DNA of 64,000 nucleotides. It comes from Zymoseptoria tritici IPO323 (taxonomy: Eukaryota; Ascomycota; Dothideomycetes; Mycosphaerellales; Mycosphaerellaceae). A model generated the notes under the pieces. It was given only the letters and a program-made list of their open reading frames with translations. It was not told the DNA's origin and made no database searches. The DNA lies in NCBI RefSeq assembly GCF_000219625.1, contig NC_018210.1, positions 1,612,001 to 1,676,000 on the forward strand, given 5' to 3'. Numbering within the stretch: position 1 is the stretch's first letter; each line of letters opens with the position of its first letter. The translations under genes and the position numbers were made by a program. Of the stretch, positions 22,726 to 32,421 are shown in pieces.

Positions 22726-25140
22726 TCATTCGAAACCGTCATCTCTCCTCTCCCTTTCCCTAACCGGACTCAACGTAGTCTGCCCCTCATGCGCGCTAGA
22801 CATGGCGCCCAGAGGATCGAATCCCATCGCAGACGCCGATGAAGCCGACCCGCTTATACTTCTCCTGTGCGCCCTGGCAGCGCTGCTAAGATCTTGCACC
22901 TGTCCCAGTTGCTCGCTCTCCACATCCTGTGCCTCGACCTCAGGGTCGCCGGACAAGAGATCCTCCCCATCGATGTGATGTACACCCCCACGATTTCTCT
23001 CGATTGACTCTCTCAGCGCCAGCAGAAAGCTGTCCATCGCATCGAATCGCAGCACGCCTTCGACCTTCGCATCGTCCTCCCTGCTCTTATCCTGACTTTC
23101 GTACAACCTCAATGCCTCGCCCAGGCATTTCTCCGCTTGGCGTGTCTTTTCGCCTTTCATCCATGACTCCGCTGCTAGCATCCACCAGAATGCTGACTTT
23201 CTTCTTCGACCGTCTCCAGTCGTCACGAGCCCAGTCGTCTTGGCTGAATAGCAATTTGCGATTCGTTCCATGATCAGAGAGTAGCCGACCGGACCGACCA
23301 GGCGATCTTCGAGAACTTTCGCACACCACCTCGCGGCGTCGTCAAGGGCATTACCATCTCGCATCTTGAGTAGCTCCACCCCTAGAAGAAGCGTTCGAAG
23401 AGCATGATAGGGCATCGTGACGCGGGTGATGTATGAGTAGTACGCCGTCTCCAGGTACTGGTCGATACCTTCGATGCGGATCTTGCTATTTGCGGGTGTG
23501 GAAAGCAGCAGACTGACAGCAGCCATCTCGTTCGCACCTGCATAGTGCCGCCAAGCTTTGTCATTTTTGAAGTCCTGGCAGAGGATCTCGTAGACGCCAT
23601 GTGCGAGGCGGAAGTCTCGCAGCATCATGCAGTAGTCCGCTAACTTGCGCATGATGGCTTCGGCAGAATCGGGGCGATAGAAGCCTTGCTGGGCGTCGAA
23701 GTTGGAGCCTGCACCGCCGAGACTGGGACCGGAAGCAGCGCGGCCTCCGAAAGTTGTGAAGCGTTTTGAGAGGGACATGAAGCGGCCGGAGATGCCTCGC
23801 CGGCGGGATGCGACTTGATCGTTCCAGGTCGCGGAGGCACGCTCCATTGAGGGTATGATGGATTGCGTGACCATTTCGCGGACAAAGGTGCGGACGGCTG
23901 TGGCGTCGGACTCGAATATATATGGTGTCGGATCGTCCTCATCGTCGGTGGTTTCGCGGCGGCTGATCTCGGCGAGTTCTTCTGCGGCAGCGTTCCATTC
24001 ACAAGGTGGTAATCGGGAGCTGTCGTCATCAGACGGTACGCATTGAGTGCTGCGGAGTCGGAGCAGGTGGCAATGCAGGCCGAAATGTCGTTTCATTTGA
24101 TCGTACAGAGACATGGACTTTGTAATGTCGTCGTAATCTTCGTCGTGGATGAGAACGTAGTATCGTAAGAACTCATTGTGTACCCATTGCGGCAACCGGT
24201 GCTCGCCAGTGTTGGAGGAATCGTAAAGACTTCGGAGCTCCTCTATGGGAGCTGGTGAGCGAGAAGAAATCGCTATGACCGAGGCTACGGGATGCGATAT
24301 TGATTCGGATGGCACCATCGGGATGCCGGAAAAGATTCGACGAAGGTATAATGAGTAGAATGGAGAGGTGGCTCGCGGATCCGGCAACGCTGCTTCGTCA
24401 TTTGCTGTGAGATAGTCCGTTCCAGCGGGTGCTGACTGCTCTTCGGAAAAGGTGAGGTGCCGCTCCACGAGCTGCTCGACCTGTGGCACATCTCCTCCAG
24501 TCCGTAACCTTGCCGGCTTGAACTCCAACAGAGACGGCGTCTTTTCAGATCCTTGTTGTAATGTTGCCGAGTCTGCACTACTCCGGTCTGCACTCCGGGG
24601 ACTCTCCAATCCATCCTTGACCGCAACAAAACGGACCGAGTAGTCCTCCCATGACTTGCTTACTCCCGAGCTGTCCCGTATTGTAACCTTTCCTGATATA
24701 TGTTCTCCAAACGGTCGTAGCAACTCCAACAGTCCTCCTGATATACCTTTATGCCGTATGAGCTCTTCCGTATCTGGTGAAGCCAGCACAGACACATGTG
24801 GTGAGAAGGCTCGAAGGATCAGATCTCGTGTGTCGCTCGTAGTTGAGGGACCTGTCAGAGAGGGCGACGGCGATCTCACGGCCGAAATCCGCGGTGGAGA
24901 GAATGCGCCATTGAGAGGGGCTGTAGTAGGAGTACCTCCACGCGAGCCTCCAGGTGATCCAGGATTCGCCAGCGTCGGGAGGGAAGAGGTGGAGGCGAAG
25001 AGATTGGAGAGGTTGGCATTGGAGCGGCGGTATGGGAGAGCGGTCGATATGGCGGAGAGGGCAGACCTGCCGAAGCGTCTCTTCTCGACTGTTATGCCCG
25101 CATCGGAGTCGGAGTCCAGCGGGTCATCCGTCGGTGGCAT
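22726..25140 (-). CDS. TRS85: TRAPPIII complex subunit Trs85 (TRAPPC8)
   Basis: Single exon, 804 aa. The first ~100 residues are Ser/Pro-rich. The conserved region begins at ~105 with RDLILRAFSPHVSVLASPDTEELIRHKGI, followed by LLELLRPFGEHI, the family core YYVLIHDED around 335, a FVREMVTQSIIPSMERASATWNDQVASRRRG block, and a TPR-like half (LADYCMMLRDFRLAHGVYEILCQDFKNDKAWRHYA). Trs85 is the subunit that defines TRAPPIII, the Ypt1/Rab1 exchange factor used in autophagosome formation and early endosome-Golgi traffic. Size and order of motifs fit fungal orthologues. It is divergently oriented to the CCA-enzyme gene with 393 bases between ATGs, so the two may share a promoter region. Confidence 0.88.
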   Translation of the reverse strand: MPPTDDPLDSDSDAGITVEKRRFGRSALSAISTALPYRRSNANLSNLFASTSSLPTLANPGSPGGSRGGTPTTAPLNGAFSPPRISAVRSPSPSLTGPSTTSDTRDLILRAFSPHVSVLASPDTEELIRHKGISGGLLELLRPFGEHISGKVTIRDSSGVSKSWEDYSVRFVAVKDGLESPRSADRSSADSATLQQGSEKTPSLLEFKPARLRTGGDVPQVEQLVERHLTFSEEQSAPAGTDYLTANDEAALPDPRATSPFYSLYLRRIFSGIPMVPSESISHPVASVIAISSRSPAPIEELRSLYDSSNTGEHRLPQWVHNEFLRYYVLIHDEDYDDITKSMSLYDQMKRHFGLHCHLLRLRSTQCVPSDDDSSRLPPCEWNAAAEELAEISRRETTDDEDDPTPYIFESDATAVRTFVREMVTQSIIPSMERASATWNDQVASRRRGISGRFMSLSKRFTTFGGRAASGPSLGGAGSNFDAQQGFYRPDSAEAIMRKLADYCMMLRDFRLAHGVYEILCQDFKNDKAWRHYAGANEMAAVSLLLSTPANSKIRIEGIDQYLETAYYSYITRVTMPYHALRTLLLGVELLKMRDGNALDDAARWCAKVLEDRLVGPVGYSLIMERIANCYSAKTTGLVTTGDGRRRKSAFWWMLAAESWMKGEKTRQAEKCLGEALRLYESQDKSREDDAKVEGVLRFDAMDSFLLALRESIERNRGGVHHIDGEDLLSGDPEVEAQDVESEQLGQVQDLSSAARAHRRSISGSASSASAMGFDPLGAMSSAHEGQTTLSPVRERERRDDGFE

Positions 25141-25533
25141 GAGCGGACTCGGTGATATGTAGCGACGTGCGGAGTGTGGACCATGGGGTCAGAGGTCGAT
25201 GCAGTCGTGGTAAAGGAGCGGCGAAGTACGATCGAATGGGCGCGGAGGGTGGAGTGAGGTCTAACGAGGTGGACGGCCATAGACTTTCGGACTTTCCTGG
25301 TTGACTTTCTCGTGCTTGACACGAGGTCGAACAACAGCTGCCAGATGCTTCGCCGAAGAATACCCGACCAAGGTACCTTTTCTATACAGCTTCCACAAAA
25401 GTTAAAGAAACATTATTGAATCAACACTTTTCTTCTATCGCCCTCATTCTCGATCAGAACCCACCGGCATTCACACACGGCACTGGAATGACCACACGTC
25501 ATATTCTATCGTAAAAGGGAGACCTTCAAGTGA
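25141..25533. promoter_or_regulatory. Divergent promoter region, TRS85 / CCA1-TTI2
   Basis: These 393 bases separate the start codons of two oppositely oriented genes. No canonical TATA box is evident and no other gene fits. A shared promoter is inferred from the arrangement only. Confidence 0.5.
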
Positions 25534-28514
25534 ATGCGTCCTGTCAATCGACGACTGACTCACTTCATCACCAACAATTCATCAACCCGCGGGCTTCCCG
25601 TTCGCACTCTTAGCAACCACTTCAGATGCGAGGCTCCTTTTTGCATGTCTCCGGCTCGCTCAGCCTCAGCATCACCCAGACCATCGAAAAGGCGTAGATT
25701 CGACTCTCCTTCCGAGCAAAGGCACTTTTCCAGAATGGCTCCCATGTTGGTCCAGGAAGTCGAGGACGATGCACCATCATCAAACACGCTTGAGCTCACG
25801 CCTGTTGAGCAGACTCTGACTCGACTTCTCCTCGATGTCTCTCATCATATCGATGAGCATCCCTCAACACCTCAAACGGAGAGCCACGTTGAGCTTCCAG
25901 CAGAGCTCGCCAATGAGAAAATCGTCCTTCGCTACACTGGAGGATGGGTCCGCGACAAGCTTTTGGGCGTACCGAGCCACGACATCGATGTGGCGATCAA
26001 CAAGATGACCGGCTTTCAATTCGGCCTCAGGATGAAGCAGTACCTTGAGATTCCGGGCAACCTCGAAAAGTACGGTCTGGAGTCTCTTGCTGCCAATGAC
26101 AAACAGAGCTTGAAAGCTGGAACTACCGACAAGTCCAAGACAGTTGGCGGCCTGCACAAGATCGAAGCAAACCCGGAGAAGTCGAAGCATCTTGAGACCA
26201 CGACCATGAGGATCCTAGGTCTTGACATCGACTTGGTGAATCTTCGCAAGGAAACGTATACCGATGACAGCCGCAATCCCGAGATGGAATTTGGCACGCC
26301 CGAAGAAGATGCCCTACGTCGTGACGCTACAGTCAATGCCATGTTTTACAACCTCAACACCAAGGAGACAGAAGATTTCACACGCCGCGGTCACAAAGAC
26401 ATGGCGAGAAAAGTGATCTGCACTCCTCTCGAACCATACCAGACTTTCAAAGACGATCCGTTGCGAGTGTTGCGTCTGATACGGTTTGCTTCGAGGCTTG
26501 GCTACACAATCGAGGCAGAAGTGCTGGAGGCAGCGCGGAATCCAGATATCAAAGAAGCATTGCGGAGGAAGATCAGCAGAGAGCGTGTGGGTGTTGAGTT
26601 GGAGAAAGCGCTCACAGGACCAGATCCACATGAAGCGCTGCGACTTGTCTTCGATCTCGATCTGTACGAAACGATCTTCTCAGACCCAGCCGTGGCGGAT
26701 GTGGACCATTACTCACCCGACGTCGACGGCTGGCAGATTGTCATCGATGCTCTGAGCGATGTCTTGAACAACGGTGGCACCATCGCAGACAATCTTGCAC
26801 GCGATAAGGAGGAGCAATACTTTGCATGGCAACTTGCAGCGATGGTCCCATATCGCGATGCTCCGAACCCTGTCCAAACAGATCCAAATCGGAAGCCGCC
26901 GCCTCCCGTGGCCGTCACTGTGGTGAAGGAGGGCATCAAGGCTACGAATAGAGTATCGGATGTCATTCACGCCTCCGTTCGAAACGAACCCGAGATTTCA
27001 GGTCTTGTCGACAAGCTTTACGACAGAAAGCGAAGACCGGACAAGAGCTTTGACGGTGAAGATGCGACAGCTCGCGATGTCATAGGCATGGCCATTCGTA
27101 GATGGGGAGCCACTTGGAGGAGTCAGGTCGTCTACGCAATGCTTGTGGAGATTGCCAACAATCAAGTTCAGGTCGAGGGTGAGTTATACCAGATCTGTTT
27201 AGCCTACAGACCAACCACTGACGCTTTTGCCCAGCCATCGAACGCAAATACACCACATTCATCGAACAAGTCGCCTCCCTCTCCCTCCTCGATGTGATCT
27301 CCATCAAGCCTCTCCTCGACGGCAAGGCCCTCGCCAAAGCCATCGGCGCACCTCCCGGCCCCTGGATGAAAGACGCTCTCGACGTAGTCATGGCCTGGCA
27401 ATTGCGCAACCGGACCGTCACCGACCCTCAACAAGCGATTGAAGAGGTCAAACTCCACCGATCCAATGGTGAGCTCTCCTCCAATCTGATCCGCCACTTC
27501 CTCAAGCTGACGATCCGCCCTCTGTTCATCAAGGCCAGTCCGTCTAGTGTTACCGAAGCGGGAAGGAAAGTCACAACGGCGGCACTACCTCAGAAGTTAT
27601 CGCTGCAAACGGAGGACGAGACATTGACGAAGCCATGGAAAGGCACGAAAGGTGCCTTCTCGCTAGACATCCTGCGCTGGGTCGTAAACAGACTGGACTC
27701 AAAAATCATAGCCGAAGTCTGGCCGCTCGTCATCCCTCCAATCTTAACCCTCATCGACGACCACCAACCTCAATACAAAACCATCGGCGCCTCACTCCTC
27801 GACTGCCTCCTGAAGAGTACTCCACCCCCTCTCCTCTCTCGCACCGGTCTCGGCGAAGTCTTCGAAGACGCCCTCCTCCCCTGTCTCACTTTCACTCCAC
27901 CCCTCACGCCCATCGACGAAGCCATTCCCCTTCTACAAGCGACATACCGCGCCCTGCTCACACTCGCATACGTTCGCTTTCCCGATCCACAACCACAAAG
28001 CACAACAACCATCCTCCCACCTTTGCCGCGAACGAACTTCCTCGACAAGATCCTCCGCTCAGCATTCATCACCCCTCTCGCTCACTCCCCTTCCGCCCTC
28101 CCTCCACCCTTTCTGATCCTGATTTACACCCACCTCCCCCTCTACCTCTCCGCTTTAGGTCTCGCTTCCGTAAAGCATATGCAATACATCCTCCCTCTGC
28201 TCACTTCAACACTCACCCACCCGACGTCTCCTGCCACACCTGAAGTCCTGGTGAATGCGAATGCGACGCTACAAGCTGTGATTCGGAATGGGTGGCCGAG
28301 GATTGGAGGGTATAAAGGTGAGGTGATCAAGGCCGTGGTGGGGTGTTGGGTTAGATCTTATGGGAAGGAGGGGAAGGAGGGGGTGAGGGAGGGGTTGAAG
28401 GAGACGGTGGGGCTGCTCGTTGGGGTGTTGGAGGAGGGTGATAAAGCGGAGGTATTGAAAACTGGACAAGAGCTGGTCGCTGTTGATGGGAGGGTGAAGG
28501 GCTTGTTTGAATGA
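25534..28514 (+). CDS. CCA1: tRNA CCA-adding enzyme with C-terminal Tti2-like domain (fused frame)
   Basis: Exons are 25534-27178 and 27235-28514 (974 aa), with a 56-nt intron joining QVEG/AIERKY. Residues ~125-640 are a class II tRNA nucleotidyltransferase that adds or repairs the 3' CCA of tRNAs: motif A YTGGWVRDKLLG with the metal pair DID, motif B RRDATVNAMFYNL, and DDPLRVLRLIRFASRLG. After PWMKDALDVVMAWQLRN...TDPQQAIEEVK the same frame continues for ~350 residues that resemble Tti2, the Tel2-Tti1-Tti2 (TTT) cofactor of PIKK kinases: LIRHFLKLTIRPLF, AGRKV, PWKGTKGAFSLDILRWVV and LLSRTGLGEVFEDALLPCLTF. The usual yeast CCA enzyme ends near the fusion point. M1-38 is a likely mitochondrial presequence (Arg-rich, no acids until residue 33), with further Mets at 38, 68 and 71. 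Confidence 0.87.
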
Positions 28515-28774
28515 GAGGATATTCAGATTGATAGCGGAGGCAAAGAGCTCATTTTGTTGAAATTTTGTTGTCTGTCGTGGTGATTATATCCTGTTCTGTA
28601 AACTCTGCTGTCATGGTAATTATGTCCTGCTCTTTGAACCTCGCGTGTTCCGTGTTGAAGTCTCAAAACCATCACATTCTCCTTCCTATGTTCTTGCGCC
28701 TGCGCCTGTTCCCATCATAAAAGCATCGTTCTTGTACATCCGTCCTCCCTTCATTTCCTCGTCATCCCTGGTCC

Positions 28775-29590
28775 TCATGCCCCCGAAACCCGATCCAACA
28801 CCTCAAACGCCCTCAAGTCCGACACATTACATTCCCTCCCATCTGCGCAGCCCAGTTCTGCTTCCAGCTCGCCACCTATATGTGGGTTGATACTGCGGAT
28901 CATGTTCGCGACGGCGTAGCAGGAGGATCCGTTCTGTTGCTGATCTTGTTGATATTGATCTTGCGGATTGAGAAGATGCTGGCTATCGTTGGGAGGCAGG
29001 TAGTAAGACTCCGGATCGGGTTGGATGTGGAATTGTGGAAGTGGGGAGAGGGATGTTTGCAGAGGAGTGGTGGAGGTTGATTGGCCGCAGGTAGAGCCAC
29101 ATGATGGATTGACAGTCGGAGGATACAGGTGTGTTTGTTGGGGCGTGGTTTCCGGATAAGGTGCGAGACCACGCATGGAGTCGGAGGGTGAAATGGGTGA
29201 AATGGGCATTGGCAAGCGCGAAGAGGCAGGAGGAGCACTGCATTGCCTCAAATCGGCATCTCCACAAGCCCTCCGCGTTGATAGCATAGCTCCCAGCGTC
29301 CTCGCATCGTCAGAAACCGGCGTATCTGTATAGTCCTGAACTTGCACCCGAGAGAGATCCGGATCCGATATGCCATGTGATTGGAGAAGGACTCGCAGCC
29401 GTCGGTTTTCATCGGCGACTTTCCTGGCCGCGGCTTGGATTTCTGTGGATGCAGAGGCGCCGATTTGTTCGCAAGTTCGGTATTTGGTTTCGAGTTCCTG
29501 GAGGTATTCCTTCCGGCGGGCGCGGGATCGACGTTGGTTGTCGCGGATGCGGGCTTGGGGAGATGGCTCGGATGGAGTTGTGCTGACCAT
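28775..29590 (-). CDS. bZIP transcription factor
   Basis: Single exon, 271 aa, ATG at 29590. The basic region lies at residues ~12-30 (RIRDNQRRSRARRKEYLQEL) with the N-x7-R signature. The zipper is short and irregular: leucines at the LQELE start, then a CEQIGASAS interruption, then an amphipathic stretch ENRRLRVLLQSHGI. The rest is Pro/Gln/Ser/Thr-rich, with a Gln-rich patch (QYQQDQQQNGSS) and a C-terminal segment CYAVANMIRSINPHIGGELEAELGC containing several cysteines. It is a nuclear DNA-binding regulator; the target genes cannot be told. This short bZIP layout with the RxNQRRSRARRKEY basic region is common in filamentous ascomycetes. It is divergent from NUP49 with 526 bases between. Confidence 0.85.
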   Translation of the reverse strand: MVSTTPSEPSPQARIRDNQRRSRARRKEYLQELETKYRTCEQIGASASTEIQAAARKVADENRRLRVLLQSHGISDPDLSRVQVQDYTDTPVSDDARTLGAMLSTRRACGDADLRQCSAPPASSRLPMPISPISPSDSMRGLAPYPETTPQQTHLYPPTVNPSCGSTCGQSTSTTPLQTSLSPLPQFHIQPDPESYYLPPNDSQHLLNPQDQYQQDQQQNGSSCYAVANMIRSINPHIGGELEAELGCADGRECNVSDLRAFEVLDRVSGA

Positions 29591-30116
29591 GGTGGGCTGT
29601 TTTCTTGCGGATGATCGGTGGCGTGCTGTCCGTTAGGGTGGATGGTTTTTTTGATGGCAGGTGGGATGAAACGTCTTGTTAGCAAGCACAGATCATGTTG
29701 ACACTCGGCGTAAGGAATCGAGTGTGGTTGACCGGCAGAGAGTAAGGTAATGGTAGCGTCTAGGAAGGCTACCGAGGTCTTGACAAGTGACGCTCCGTTG
29801 AGGTGAATTGACTGAGTCCTTCTCCAGTTCAATGTTCACGTCGTGGTGGCCACCTTCGTCAGTTATTAATGCGTCAGAAGTTAGACGACTGCCGTTTGCC
29901 GCAGGATCCTAGTCTCCGAGAGGACGGGAGCTACGGAGCGGGCCTTCCCTTTCTCGCCAAGCTTCCGAGCTCGACACGTTCAGCCGCGTCTTCTCATCAA
30001 AAGTTGCGACTTCACTTCAGCTCCATCAAGAAACAACAATACGAAACTTTGGCGACAATCGGGAAAAACACATCAACAATAGCCCAAGGAGCTCGACAAT
30101 ATAAGAGAAAGGCGCC
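29591..30116. promoter_or_regulatory. Divergent promoter region, bZIP / NUP49
   Basis: The 526 bases between the start codons at 29590 (minus) and 30117 (plus) hold no recognisable gene. Short A/T-rich patches occur near 30040-30105. Confidence 0.45.
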
Positions 30117-31849
30117 ATGGCTTTCGGACGGTCTAACTCGCTGTCCTTAAATACAGGCGCGACCAACAGCATGTTGTATGTATCACTTCCATTTCCCTCT
30201 GCCGCCCATCACACTCCCAAAGCACATAACCATCCCCAACAATGCCTGGAATGACCACGACCACCACCTCGGCGCCAGTCGATCCTGCCCGCGCCGCGCA
30301 ACGGAAAGCGTACAAGGAGAAGCTGGAGTCGGTTCCTCTCTTCGGGGTGATGCCAGACGACGTGGCCAACAATGGCGTTCCCTTCGCGGGAGCCTTTGTC
30401 ACCCCGGCGGGAGGTTCCTCTCCGGCTTCTCTTCCTCCTGCCGTCGACACTGGCAACCGTAACGCTGTCAGACGCACAGCCCAGCCTCTCAATCTTGAGA
30501 TGATCCCAGTCATCTCCGCTCCTCCTGTCGTCGACCATGGCAACCACAACGCCATCAAGCGCACAGCGCAGCACTTCAATCTTGGGATCGTTCCGGCCAG
30601 CGTCTCCGTCGAAATCGCACTTGGCTCTCCCATGGACTTCATACTTACACCTCCAAGTTCACAGCAGCAACAACAATCACAGGCCAATGCCGCACCAGCG
30701 CAAGCCACCAACCCATTCGCGAGCTTAGGCGGCCAATCCTCGACTCAACAACAGCCCATCAGCAGCATGTTCGGCAGCTCGACTACACAGAACCAAGCAA
30801 AACCAGCAAGCAATCCCTTCGGCAACACATCTTCCAACAGTGTTTTTGGCGGTTTGGGAGGTCTCGGAGCTACAGCGCAGCAGTCTTCAGCGATCAACAT
30901 GTTTGCAAAGCAGCCGACCACCACTCAAGCACCGACCGCCGCCAGCAGCATCTTCGGCAATATGAATGCCTCACAACAAGCACCATCACTCCTTGGCGCC
31001 GCACAACACAACAACCTCAACCAATCACAACCTTTCGGCAGGCTCAGCATGGGACAAGCTAACGGCGCCCCTTCCAACACGGTCGGCGCTGTCAAAGTTT
31101 CTCTCAACGACCTTCGCCCGACCACCCGCTTCGAAGACTGCATCGATGAAGTGAAGTCGGAGATGGAAGCCATCGACAAGATGATTCAACGTCAGGAGCA
31201 ATTCGCGAAAGAGCTCGAAGCTTTCCTCCCAGCACATGAAGACAATGTCAACTCCATCGCTCCCGACGTCGACTTCATCCGCGACAAAGCTGAGGATGTC
31301 GAGCAAGCTTTGTCATCTGATGCGCAAGGTGTTGAAGCCCAGCGCAAGAACGCCGACAAAGACGTCAAAGACCTCGAACGCTGCCAGCGCATCATCACCA
31401 ATCTCTCCCTCCCACAAGGCTTTCAGTACAACGGCATGAACTCCGGCGGATACGGCAGCATGTACGGATCTCAACAACGCCCCGCACAGCGACCAAGCTC
31501 CAACGCGGGCGAAGACTCGAACCAATACGACACAGATCTCGTTAATAACTACTTCGTCCCCAAAGCTTCGGAACTACAAGGCATCATGAACATGTACGCC
31601 AGCAGTCTCGCCGAGATTGAGAGTCACATGCGTGTGATTGAGATGTCAGCGGTGTCACAGGCTCAGCAGTTGGCGCAGCGGAGATCGGGCATCAGCGGTG
31701 GACAATCGACTAGTAACGAGACTGTGCGCGAGTTGGCGGATACGCTGAGAGGGTTTGAGGAGAGCATTCTTGGCGTGGCGGGTGTCGTTGGTGAGAGCAG
31801 GGATGGAGTGAATGAGCTCGTGCTGGGACGGATTGGTGGTGGATACTGA
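30117..31849 (+). CDS. NUP49: Nucleoporin Nup49 (FG nucleoporin of the Nsp1-Nup57-Nup49 channel complex)
   Basis: My preferred model has exons 30117-30175 and 30658-31849 (416 aa). Exon 1 encodes MAFGRSNSLSLNTGATNSM, the usual start of fungal Nup49, and ends at a GTATGT donor. Exon 2 enters through CCTCCAAG/T into a Gln-rich and FG region (NPFASLGG, SMFGSS, NPFGN, SVFGGLGGL, SIFGN, QPFGRLS), followed by a helical half with LNDLRPTTRFEDCIDEVKSEM and a C-terminal coiled coil (YFVPKASELQGIMNMYASSLAEIESHMRVIE). Nup49 forms the central transport channel of the nuclear pore with Nsp1 and Nup57. The intron is 482 nt and carries its own open frame from ATG 30242 that joins exon 2 in frame; a transcript starting there would give a 535-aa product lacking the conserved N-terminus. 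The exact acceptor is therefore uncertain. Confidence 0.82.
30434..30616 (+). repeat. In-frame 87-bp tandem repeat inside the NUP49 intron
   Basis: Two clear units begin at the GTCGAC sites at 30443 and 30530, exactly 87 bases (29 codons) apart. Their translations align as VDTGNRNAVRRTAQPLNL and VDHGNHNAIKRTAQHFNL. A weaker unit lies one period upstream (DDVANNG, near 30356) and a shortened one follows at 30608. The repeat is diverged at DNA level but keeps the reading frame. Confidence 0.6.
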
Positions 31850-32095
31850 GTGGTGAGGAAAGGACGGACGGTTGCATTATGGGCGGAACACTGGCTTGAT
31901 CGCATGGAGCGATGAGAAGCCACAGAGCATTAGCGACGGCGTTGTCTTGTCATTGTCTTCGGGTTGAGGACTTCAAGTCGGCAGAGAAAGCTTCGAACTG
32001 AAGATGAGAGTCGAAATACTTGAAACGTTTTCAACCAGAGCTCAGGAATACATGCGTTTCTCTCATATGTGCTTTTCTCTTTGAACAAGGGCGCA

Positions 32096-32101
32096 TATAA
32101 G
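32096..32101 (+). promoter_or_regulatory. Possible TATA element for the PPOX-like gene
   Basis: The sequence CATATAAGC lies 326 bases before the preferred ATG 32422 and only 26 bases before an in-frame ATG at 32122. If it is a real TATA box, transcripts would begin close to or just after 32122. Confidence 0.25.
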
Positions 32102-32279
32102 CTTATTTCACAAGCGCATCGATGGGTGCACAAAAGAGTTCATCCGGACAGCTTCTAGCGCGATCGTGGGAGAGCTTCATCGATGACGCGGTATCGTTGG
32201 AAACGAATTCGGAACGCATGAGCTCACCATTACAAGCACATCTAGGAATCCAATCCCATCTCCACGACCTGTTCAGATC

Positions 32280-32307
32280 ACTTCACACTTCACACTTCAC
32301 ACTTCAC
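32280..32307 (+). repeat. (ACTTCAC)4 heptamer repeat
   Basis: Four perfect copies of a 7-base unit in the leader of the PPOX-like gene. A related CACTT repeat occurs upstream of the gene at 36838. Confidence 0.8.
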
Positions 32308-32421
32308 AATCCACACTCCAATCAAGTCTACACCAGCATTCCCTCACCACCAGCAACCATAGCGTCCCTCCGCCCCACCCTCCGCCTCGGCCAACTAACC
32401 CACCACCTCCACCTCCGCACC

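Larger units (their letters stand above)
31850..32421 (+). other. Spacer between NUP49 and the PPOX-like gene, with in-frame leader
   Basis: These 572 bases hold the 3' side of NUP49 and the promoter/leader of the next plus-strand gene. A TATAAG element lies at 32096. An ATG at 32122 opens a frame that runs without a stop into the next gene's ATG at 32422. Confidence 0.45.

Noticed and set aside
22795..22830. B-box-like sequence (GGATCGAATCCC) suggesting a tRNA gene
   Set aside because: It lies inside the TRS85 coding frame and no A box or cloverleaf can be drawn around it.
27635..28243. A 202-codon plus-strand frame within the Tti2-like region
   Set aside because: It is the +1 shadow of the real frame (Pro/His/Arg/Ser-rich), while the real frame has conserved hydrophobic helices.
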